This document shows, piece after piece, positions 31,728-40,224 of a stretch of DNA of 64,000 bases. The DNA is from Phytophthora colocasiae. Lineage: Eukaryota > Oomycota > Peronosporomycetes > Peronosporales > Peronosporaceae. A model generated the notes under the pieces. It saw only the letters and a list, made by a program, of their open reading frames with translations. It made no database searches and had not been told where the DNA came from. The position numbers and the translations under genes are program-made. Within the stretch, counting starts at the first letter, position 1, and the number at the start of each line of letters is the position of its first letter. The stretch spans positions 496,001-560,000 of the forward strand of contig JAGKQI010000084.1 of NCBI GenBank assembly GCA_018806915.1, written 5' to 3'.

Positions 31728-32708
31728 TTAAGTTTCTTCGACTGCGACTGGTCTCGCTCGTCTAATGTACAAGTGTAGCTCTCGGAGTGAATTCCCGAAT
31801 GTCATTTGAACATGAAGTGTTTTCAGAAGCTCCCATCGAATACAAAAAGGGCTAGAGCATGAATGTCGATGGCGTGGACATACCAGCGTCGTTAATCCCA
31901 CCAGGCGAAGATGAGGTAATACCACACACATGTTGATAACCGCCAACACGGCATCTTCTTCAAACACGGTGTCATGACAGTACAAAACAGTAGCGGAGTT
32001 GATTAGCGAGCCAGGTCGACTTGACGATAATTTTTTCCAGCGCACACAACAGCTTTGTTGCTTTCCTTAAACCCACGGATGTCTCCGGCGACAACACAGA
32101 TCTTTTGCAAATGCGGAAGGTCCACAACTGCTGACGCGATTAGTTTCATCCCTTTGCTACCAAGTTGTCTTGAATCTCAATGCCCACCACGCAAGACGCC
32201 CGAGTTTGTAACGCAATCTGACGAGAACGTTCCCGATACCAGATCCAGCGTCGAGAAACACATCGCCCTCTTGAAAGGCTGCTTCAGTTATAAAACTGGA
32301 TACTGCTACCATCGTGATCTCCCCAGCATTTAGCTGACGCTTATTGGCACGTACATCGCGCCTAGTCAACACACGAAAAAGCCTTTCTGTGGCGTTGTAC
32401 GTGTCTTCGGGAGACAACGGTACCATCAATTGCTCTGTAATTCCGGGCGTACTATCCGCTTGTTGGACTCGTTGGCTCTTGCTATTTTGTTGGAGTGACT
32501 TCCGAAAGAATCGCGGCGGAAATTGCAACACGTCAGTTCCTAGTCGTCGCTTGAGCGTCTTGATACGTTGCTGAAGCTTCTCTGGACTCCATTTCTGTGG
32601 TCTCATCTTTTCTGCCACTAACGACCACTTGACGCGGCGTCCAGCTTTCACGTACGTCGCTGCTAGCTGGACGAGCTGGCGATCTTCTTCATCAGAAAAA
32701 TCTGCCAT
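31728..32708 (-). pseudogene. SANT/Myb plus DOT1-type methyltransferase, frameshifted
   Basis: The minus-strand start (ATG 32708-32706) gives a SANT/Myb-like domain (SDEEDRQLVQLAATYV, VKWSLVAEKMRPQKWSPEKL), a linker, then DVFLDAGSGIGNVL, the SAM-binding motif I region typical of DOT1 histone H3K79 methyltransferases. Near 32225 one base is out of step; the next frame continues VGIEIQDNLVAKGMKLIA and CVVAGDIRGFKESNKAVVCA (later DOT1 motifs). A second shift near 31980 leads to HDTVFEEDAVLAVINMC and VCPRHRHSC..PFC. The order of motifs is right, so this is a broken gene of a SANT-DOT1 family. DOT1 enzymes methylate histone H3 outside the tail. Confidence 0.75.
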
Positions 32709-32869
32709 TCTCTTTCACAAGTTCACAAGGCCCCGTTTGACTAGAATTTGTATACCATACGATCTGTAGTCATTACTGGCACTTAAGCCAAGGTTTTGCC
32801 ACAGTTGACCCATTCCATTTCTACATGTATGCTCACTGATGAACCAATATGTATTGAGCCGTTTATCCG

Positions 32870-33314
32870 TCACTTTGAGCCAGGGAAACTAACCTCGCTG
32901 GCGACTAACGCCAGACCTCCAGTAGTCTTGCCACCGGTTGCCCACTTTCTCCTACACGAAACCGCTTTTATAGCTATCGACTTTGTGTCGCGGCTCAGCA
33001 GGGGGTCTCGGATTTGGCTTCCGTACTCAAGAAGTACTCGATCAACGGTTTCTACCTCCATAAAATCCTTGATCTGCTGGCAAAACAAGGCAGCATTTGT
33101 CTGCAGGTTGCTCATTGCAACTGGTGTCGATACAAATATCTTGGCTCGTACACGAACGGTACATCCTTCGGATTGCAGTCCAGCCCGAAGTAGACGTGTG
33201 CATCTCGTTCCACTTGCTCCAAGTAAACGTTCCGTAGTCAATTGACACAGCAATTGTCGGGAAAGTAATAATTCCAAACAGCAGAACCGAAAAGATCCAG
33301 GGATATCGAGCCAT
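32870..33314 (-). pseudogene. putative secreted protein, frameshifted
   Basis: ATG at 33314-33312 starts a good signal peptide, MARYPWIFSVLLFGIITFPT, then IDYGTFTWSKWNEMHTSTSG. Near 33180 the protein-like signal passes to another frame, LQSEGCTVRVRAKIFVSTPV and then LFCQQIKDFMEVETVDRVLL, ending in a stop at 32870-32872. Either a single-base frameshift or a sequencing error explains this. Secretion is inferred from the signal peptide only; no effector motif is seen. Confidence 0.45.
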
Positions 33315-33485
33315 TGGACGCCACCTCCGAGTGTATTGACTACGAGCCGAGTCATTCTGTTCGTCTAACTGCCGTCGACGGCTTCAGATGCCGAAGAACG
33401 GCTGTCTTGTACGTGATGCCATCGCAAGATTGGGTATCTGCGTCGTTTCAAAGCTTGTAGATCCCTTTGCCGGGGGCTCTTCACT

Positions 33486-34319
33486 CTACGCTACACTTGG
33501 ATTGAGGAGTCGGTCGAACTTTGCCTCTAGCTGCTGCTCAGGAGACAGAATACCCTGCTTCTCAAGCTCTTTTTTGCGTTCCTTCTCCTTGGCATTGAGT
33601 GCTGCAATACGCCGTTTGTTACGAGTGCTGAGGTCGTCACGCACTACCCGCTTCATGCGCTTGAAAATCTCTGGCACTGAGTGGGAATGGAGAAAGCGCA
33701 GTAGATCACTCTTAGGAGCGTAGTGTTCTCCCAGTACGTTGCGTCCTACATGACAATCAACCATCAATTCAATTCACACAGTACACTCACACGTAGACGT
33801 ACCCCATAATTGAGCGATACCATGAGTATCGCGACGGAATTCCAGTGGATCTTCTTCCAGCGCTGTGATCTGCAGATGTCGAGGCTGGAAAACACCAGTA
33901 GTTTCAATAATTTGCTGGACTCGGAGGCTTTCAAGCTGGTCTTCCAGTCTCCTTTTAGTGACAGTGCTTGATGTCGACGATAGAAGCCGCAGTAGATCTG
34001 CCTGGACACGAACTGAACTCGTTTGGAGCTTTAACTCTCCATCTTCGTGCGCTTTCTGTCTGCGTTTCAGCGTGAGCTTCTTCCGTGTAGAGTTCGTATG
34101 CATACTGAAATCGTCTGACGCTTGTAGAAGGCGCTCGAAAGGACTGACATCTCGTTCGTACTGGTATATCTCCCATACATCCTCTGATACTTCGTCAGCC
34201 TTCTCCACCGCTACAACCATACACAGCAACGTGTACGGAGCTTCTCGCCCGCCTCCATCACTTGGAATCGCAGCATCTTCCAGATACAAATCCAGGGAGG
34301 GAGTGTCCTTGCCAGTCAC
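33486..34319 (-). CDS. unknown basic helical protein, two visible exons
   Basis: The upstream exon (34319-33803) encodes a mixed region (PYTLLCMVVAVEKADEVSED, KLTLKRRQKAHEDGELKLQ). A GT-AG intron at 33746-33802 (57 nt, gtacgt donor, catgtag acceptor) joins it in frame: AQLWG then RNVLGEHYAPKSDLLRFLHS. The last part is a charged helix (TRNKRRIAALNAKEKERKKE) ending in a stop at 33486-33488. The first codon listed is GTG; an upstream exon is likely, for example a frame with ATG near 34545, but I could not fit its splice phase. Family not recognised. It is the only intact-looking host gene in this stretch. Confidence 0.6.
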
Positions 34320-34660
34320 CAGCCAACGGATGCCTTCTGCTTACTGCTCTTGCCCTTGATAGCTGGTAGTAGAGAACTGTATTATCTAGTTAAGACAGCA
34401 CGCAAAACGCTTCCGGAAGCATATTTCACAAATTTACCTTGCAATAAAAGGTCGTCAAGCCACTAAAATGTGCCCTGCCAGTTGCACTCCGCTCTAGTAA
34501 ATCAACGCTTGGCGACCAATGGCGGCAAGGAAGACCTCCCGCCATGCTCATCACCGTTCCAGGGGAGAAATCCGCAAACGACACCTATTGGCTAAAACGA
34601 CGTGAATATCACTTTAAAGACGAAAGGGCTTCTAACAAGGTTTTTCTCTGAGGTTTTTCT
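34320..34660. other. possible 5' exon or leader of the minus-strand gene
   Basis: A minus-strand frame at about 34545-34440 begins ATG and reads AGGLPCRHWSPSVDLLERSA before a gtaaat donor-like site. It could be exon 1 of the preceding gene, but splice phase to the known exon does not fit without another change. Confidence 0.3.
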
Positions 34661-34703
34661 TATCCCAGCAAAGCTGGGATAACGGTCGCCGGTGGGTTAA
34701 CGC
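34661..34703 (-). repeat. hairpin module shared with 14505-14549 (inverted)
   Basis: 10-bp stem ttatcccagc with aaa loop, followed by ggtcgccggtgggttaa. Reverse complement of the module at the end of the 14034-14546 frame. Confidence 0.85.
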
Positions 34704-34749
34704 AATAAGCGACGACACACCAGCCACAAAACGCCGCCGAACAGCAAAG

Positions 34750-36546
34750 ATGCGTTCGTCAAAGGTGGTGGAAACAAATACCGCAACGATCACACAGGCT
34801 CCTGTCACCGCCAACCCTTCCTCATCCGACCCAGTCCAAGCGCTACTTGTTAGCCCCGTTAGTCGACGTACACACAGCAACGACTACAATGCTCAGCTCC
34901 TCAAGGCGAACCAACCACACACACAGAAGAAAACACAGCACGGACAGCGCCACCGATCTTGACGAGCCCGTCTGAACTGATTCCAGTGAATGATTCTGCT
35001 GGAAGGCAGCATCAATTCTTTCGCCCGTCTCCACCTCAACAAGATGTACACGACGCGATATCGGCTCCAGCATTTATAGGTAAGGACACTGACGTTTATA
35101 TGGACTATGTAAGGACCTCAAAAGCGACCAAGTTCCTGGCGCACCCAGCAACACAGAGTTCGGCATCTGCGACTTATCCGTTCTGCACTTCCCCAGATTT
35201 GACCTCGACACGCAACTCGACCGTAAGAAGGCGAAAGCAACTAGCATGCAAAATTTCTCTTCAAAATCCGAGCTTCCAGAACTTCCGTACCGACCAGAAT
35301 ATCGTGACCTAGTGGAGTCACTTGCAGTATTGTACGCCTTCGCGAAAGAATTTATCAACTACGAGACACGAGACCTCTTAGCAGCGGCGAAAGATTTTGG
35401 AGAACAACTGGAAGATTTTGCACCGTGGAGCTCCTACGAGTACTCTCGAACGTGCTTGGCTCTTACCGTTTAGCTGTTATCAACGACATACGGGCGGGAA
35501 CGAACACGGGAAACTTGATTAGCGCACGTTTCAATATGCAAGATCCAGAACTCGCCGGGCTACTCTTCAAGGCCTCACAAATTCGTCCTCAACAACAGAC
35601 ACCAGTGACGGAGAGGAGACAACACGCCGGGACTATAGGATCAGGGAGAACCTACAGCACAGCACCAGTTGGGGCCAAGTCAAATCGAAAAGAGCACAAA
35701 GTACCCGAGGCCGTCTACAAACTCATTCCGAAGCATGAAGAACGTCAACTATGTTTACGGTACGCATCGACACAAGGATGTCCGTCAGGCGGCGAACGGT
35801 GCTACGTAAGCTATTTAGCTCATTTCGATCCCCCGTCATTACCTGAGGTCGTCGCAAACTACGTTCGAGAGAAATACGGTGGTGTTCGAGACTTCTCCAA
35901 ACAGGAACGAAGTTTAAGAGTGCCGTCGACACGAGGTCACACTCGTGGTGTCGGCACGAGGGCAGCTGTATACCAAGTAATCGAGATCCTAGAAAATCAA
36001 CTACAGGCGGCAGAGATCGAACGTCAACAAGTGTTGAGTAAGGCCTTCCAAATGGCGGGCATCAAGCCTCTGACGTCTGTAACTATGGCGTTTATCAAGA
36101 ACAACAAGCAAACATTCTTACTGGATCACGAAACCATAACAGCTATGTCGCTGCTTGTGCAGAAAGAAAATCTCACGTTGGCTGAGACGATACGGTTGTG
36201 GCGAGGTCAAACTACCGCATCTCCGACCCCCAACAAGGCCCTGAACTGCAGTCATTACTCGTGGTTACTTCACGGGTATGAACATCTTGATCTACTCATA
36301 AGCACAGCAACAGTCGGTGTCAGACACGAATTCCAAGTCGATGGCATTCCACACAACAAACCGGTACCAAACCACAAGTCCGCATCAGCCATGCATAATG
36401 CACTAATAAAAGCATCCGAGATGGTCAGTGCAGCGGCGCGTTCCTGGTCGTGTCAAGAGAAGCAGCAGAACGATGGAAACTACACTATAGTCCGTTCGGA
36501 TGCGTCGAAAAAGCCGATACGGATCCGGCAATTGAGGCAAGAGTGA
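34750..36546 (+). pseudogene. gag-like region of the DIRS-like element
   Basis: Several frames follow each other: 34750-34962 (low complexity), 34959-35312, 35246-35473 (YRPEYRDLVESLAVLYAFAK), then a long one at 35425-36546. The last contains VYKLIPKHEERQLCLRYASTQGCPSGGERC, a cysteine motif with the same frame context as ORF1 of the second element (ILRLIPTHNGKAICLRSQTQ), and a block LTLAETIRLWRGQTTASPTPNKAL that matches the pre-RT region of the second element (RILRGQTSRDPRPNKAL). The frame shifts near 36440, where RT sequence begins in another frame. Confidence 0.65.
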
Positions 36547-37866
36547 TTCACGATCTCTCGTCGCCAACAGGTAGCTAACCAATGTATGGTTCGACAAAGA
36601 AGACATTCCGAAACTCTTCTACGAGGTGGTCAGCGTCATCGCAAACAGGATCGTCATCCTAAGAAAGCAAATCCATCGTTACTGATCAAACTAATGATAG
36701 GATATGTCAAGTCAGCGTACAAAAACCTGCACGTTCACGAAGCCATTGCGTACTTTGCAGGCTCGATCCCCGAAGAAGACGCAGTGGTAATTGATTTGGC
36801 GTTGCCATTCGGGTGGACCGGTTCCGCCGCACACTACGGAGATTTCGGAAAAGCGATTTCGTTTCTCGTCCGCCGTGAAAGTCCAAATTCCCTCAGTCCC
36901 GACAGCAAAGACACCACACATTTCTTCTGCTACGACTGGGTGGACGACCACGTACTTGTAGGACACGACATTGGTGACAGACTTGAAGCTTGCGACAGCG
37001 CGCTCCGCTTAGCAATGGTGGCGTTATTGGGGCCCCGGTCCATCAACAACAAGAAATTTACCGAGTGGTCCACGACTCTCGTCGCGCTCGGGTTAGAATG
37101 GAACTCAACCGCTATGACTGTTTCCATGCCAGTCGCAAAGATCCAGAAAGCTCACGATCGAATAGCAGCAATATTGGCGTCAACTTTCACTACAAAGACA
37201 TCCCTATCGAAGCTTCTCGGCATCTTCGGCACGTATGTTCGTGCATCCGACCAGCAAAAGCGTTCTTCCAAAGGTTCGCAACACTGTGGAAACGGTCGAC
37301 AAGGTACAAGTCCATCGAAGTTACCAGAGAAGCACGGCTTGATCTCGAGTGGTTTGCCCATATATTGCTTCATGGTCGGTTGCGAGGGGTACCTCTCGAA
37401 TACTTCACCGGTGTACCTGATCCGGTGGTTCACTTTTACATGGATGCAAGCAACATCGGCCTGTGCGTTTTGGGCCCATCTCGCCGCGAATTCATACGGC
37501 TCCAGTTTGACACCACAGATATACATCTAATCGAGCAAAACAAGTTCAGCATCAACGTCCGAGAACAACTCAGTGCACTATTAGCAATACTTACCTGGGG
37601 GAAGCATTGGCGAGCAGTGAACAATCTCTCACTTACCCATGTCCGGTTCTGGATCGACAACACAACGGCAGTAGCGTGGTGCAACAACCTGTCCAGTACA
37701 ACCCATTTGGACAAGAGATGATCCGAATTATTGGCGCTGCGGAAGCCGAGTGGGGAAACAGGGTGTCCGCGGAACACCTCCCGGGGTCTACAAACTTTCT
37801 GGCCGACCTGGGGTCTCGAGCGTGGTCTGAACCTCAACTCACCCAATGGAACAAACTAACAGCTAA
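36441..37866 (+). pseudogene. reverse transcriptase and RNase H of the DIRS-like element, frameshifted
   Basis: RT starts as FLVVSREAAERWKLHYSPFG at about 36443, hidden in the frame opposite the gag tail, continues in 36586-37530 (ALPFGWTGSAAHYGDFGKAI, CYDWVDDHVLVGHDIGDRLE with the catalytic VDD) and changes frame near 37250. RNase H follows: FYMDASNIGLCVLGPSRREF, NVREQLSALLAILTWGKHW, VRFWIDNTTAVAWCNNL, and in another frame EHLPGSTNFLADLGSRAW. This is the usual RT-RNase H order. At least three frame breaks. Confidence 0.8.
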
Positions 37867-39316
37867 TTGGTTGCAGGTACAGGTTTCAGAGAAGATGAGG
37901 AAGGTCTACGACGGAAGCTGGTCGCCCATCAACAGCGCTCCCTTGCCGACACCTCGAAACGGCAGTACGAACGAATGTGGAAGCGATGGACGGAGTTCTG
38001 CTGCCGACTCAGACGTTCACCCTGGCTACCAGAACGGGATCCAGCCACACAGTCTCTTCAACTGTTTTTTTTTTTGCCATCGATCGCTAGTCAGCCTCAA
38101 ACTCAAACAACAAGCCAAACTCTTTCAAACCCGGCTTAGCCACGTTAAGTGGTATCACAAGGTCTACGCCGGTTTTGAACCCATCATCAGCTCTAGCCAT
38201 GCCACAGCATTCGGAGTAATGCGGCGAAACAGTCCCCCCCCCTCGGCCAAGAACCCCTGTCTCATTCACCATGCTCGAGTGGATGGCAGACAGAGTCGAC
38301 TACAAACAACCCAACCATCGCCTCATTTTTGGGGCCGCGCTCGTGGGTTTCTTTTATCGCCTAAGAAGTTCCGAGTACCTGGCAGTCAAGCGTGGCAGGC
38401 ATAAATACGCATTGGAAGTTCGCGACGTCGAAGTATTCAATGCTGACGAAAACCCCGCTCTTACGTTCTCCGACGCTACGCACGCAGTAGTGACACTCCT
38501 CGCCAGCAAAACCGACCAACAAGGAAAAGGAACATCACGGCATTTATGCCGGTCCTGACACCCCCGGGTGTGCCCAGTTTTCGAGGCGGCACTGCTACTG
38601 GATGTGGCTAAGCGCAAAAAACTACGATCTACAGACCCGATATGCTCATTCAGTCAAACACGAATGCTTAAGGCAGAAGAACTTTCCAAGATACTGTGTT
38701 GAGATTGCACTTCGCCGTCTCCTATACTGGGTCCCTACCTCGAAGCACGCAGCTTTCACGCGCACAACGCGTGCCAAGTGAGGACAACAGTGGAAGACGC
38801 GTGGATGCTGCAATACGATTGGCGGTCTACCTTGGATACACTATTCTGATTGGACGAGAACTTCAATTTGCTGATCTCAAGATGTGCACAAATCGTTCCC
38901 GTTACATCAATCGTTCCCGTTACATCAAGCGTTCCCGTTTCACAAGGCGTTCCCGTTACATCAAGCGTTCCCGTTTCACAAAGGTCTACAAGGGGAGCTC
39001 AAGGAGAGCAAGGGTAGATTAGTGAATGCGGGCTAACTCAATAAACTCACTTTTGGATTTACTTCCTCCTACTCACTTCACTATCAAGCCTCGTTCGCTA
39101 TACTCTCAATTTACTGAAAGCAGCAGCGTCAGGCACAGGCATCAACCCCAGTCGGGTATCATGTCACTCTCTCCGTAGTGGCGGGGCTTCGGCTCTAATT
39201 GCACGTGGAGTGGATTCTACTATTATCAAGCTCCACGGAAGGTGGAAGTCGAGCGCCTTTCAGCGTTACACACACTACTCAAAGTGTGATGCCTGGGCTG
39301 TAGAGTGTTGGTCGTA
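37867..39316 (+). pseudogene. tyrosine recombinase of the DIRS-like element, interrupted
   Basis: The N-terminal part (LVAHQQRSLADTSKRQYERM, WKRWTEFCCRL) is the SAM-like domain. The catalytic part has FFYRLRSSEYLAVKRG (first Arg), later CHSLRSGGASALIARG (the HxxR motif) and GRWKSSAFQRYTHY (nucleophile Tyr). Frame changes lie at about 38140-38270, with a stop near 38556. A 415-bp insertion with a 5-bp target duplication splits the gene at 38697-39111. Confidence 0.8.
38697..39111 (+). mobile_element. solo-LTR-like insertion with 5-bp target duplication
   Basis: TACTG occurs at 38692-38696 and 39112-39116 on either side. The recombinase frame is continuous if the insertion and one TACTG are ignored. 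The inserted piece starts tgttgaga and ends tctcaatt, has an aataaa signal near 39039 and an internal tandem of five or so units of cgttcccgttacatcaagcg at 38893-38980. It has no coding frame. A solo LTR of a small LTR element is the simplest reading, although the 3' end is not CA. Confidence 0.6.
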
Positions 39317-39614
39317 GAGAATGTAGGTCGTAGAGAGTGTAGGTCGCTTGGTGTTGGTCTCGAGGATGTGGGGGGTAGTTGGTATATTTAAGAGTGAATT
39401 CCTACTTCCAAATACATGTCATGTGCTCCTAGGCGAGCATAGGGGCTTTCTTCTTATCTACTAGTTTTTGTATCCCTACCCTCGTGTCTTTTTGTTTTCT
39501 TCTTTTTTCTGTTTCTTTTGCTTTTCTTTTCTCTTATATATGCATGTTCATTGCTACTAAATGCATCGTCACTGCTGCTGTTGGCCTTGAAGGCAACGGT
39601 AGCAGCGACGTTGC

Positions 39615-39664
39615 GAGCAAGCAAGCCAGAGCCTTTGCACCCAAGCTCTCTGGCTTGCTTGCTC
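39615..39664. repeat. 17-bp perfect inverted repeat
   Basis: gagcaagcaagccagag at 39615-39631 is the reverse complement of 39648-39664, with a 16-nt spacer. Confidence 0.9.
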
Positions 39665-39956
39665 ATCAAGCCGGAGGCGGGTATGACACAAAGGATGTGG
39701 GGGCACCTCTAGCAGCATTGATGGCAGGCGAGAGCAACTTGACATCTCGAATTACGAGCATCCCACATCGCAATGGGGTTCACGCCTAAGCGTGGCTATC
39801 GTGCGATGGCTACGTAACTCTCAATGTCATGTCTCATGTTACTTCACCTAGGCGTATCGACTGAAAATAAATGGGAAAGTGTCCTACTGAAGCGGTGTCT
39901 CGTAGAATGGTCTTTGAATAGAAGCCAGAGTGCTGCTTCAAACGTTTATCACCCGT

Positions 39957-40010
39957 ACAGATTCCTCAAGATAACTAATAATTGTGTTTCCCGCTCCAGA
40001 ATCTGCCAGT
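39957..40010 (+). repeat. about 50-bp repeat shared with 9703-9755
   Basis: Inverted match to the upstream flank of family copy D. It ends about 40 bp left of the A1 repeat of the retroelement. Confidence 0.75.
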
Positions 40011-40048
40011 CAAGAATGTCTGCGCTGAATCCATAGCATTCACAAGAC

Positions 40049-40224
40049 GTGCACGGTTCGGTGAACCGGTTAGGCGGAGAAGCGAACCGGATGTTTCCGA
40101 GGAAAGGCGAAACTCACGGCATTCGCGATTTCGCTGGCTGAACAGCAAGTGTTCCAGCGCAAGGAAGGACACATAGTCCTGGACACATAGTCCACGGAGA
40201 AAGGAGCCGGGCTCCCGCGAAAAT
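40049..40224 (+). repeat. A1 split direct repeat
   Basis: 176 bp, identical to 46864-47039. ORF1 begins with ATG at 40225, directly after it, so A1 probably carries the promoter and leader. It contains a short hairpin (cggttc ggt gaaccg). Confidence 0.9.

Larger units (their letters stand above)
34661..39316 (+). mobile_element. DIRS-like tyrosine-recombinase retroelement, decayed
   Basis: Gag-like region, reverse transcriptase, RNase H and tyrosine recombinase lie in this order on the plus strand. The left edge carries the hairpin module shared with 14505-14549. No integrase of DDE type is present, and the recombinase identifies the DIRS/Ngaro group. I could not find intact terminal repeats, so the limits are approximate. 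Several frameshifts and a solo-LTR-like insertion show it is inactive. Confidence 0.75.
39317..40048. other. spacer between the two tyrosine-recombinase elements
   Basis: Contains a 101-codon plus frame (39484-39789) with a hydrophobic start (CFLLFSVSFAFLFSYICMF) and a low-information rest, which I do not accept as a gene. A 17-bp inverted repeat lies at 39615-39664, and the repeat shared with 9703-9755 at 39957-40010. Confidence 0.4.

Noticed and set aside
34661..34703. Helitron 3' end hairpin
   Set aside because: There is no CTRR end at the right distance and no Rep/helicase sequence nearby.
39484..39789. 101-codon frame with hydrophobic start as a secreted protein
   Set aside because: The first part is a pyrimidine-rich tract that yields Phe/Leu/Ser by composition; the rest includes a hairpin and no recognisable domain.
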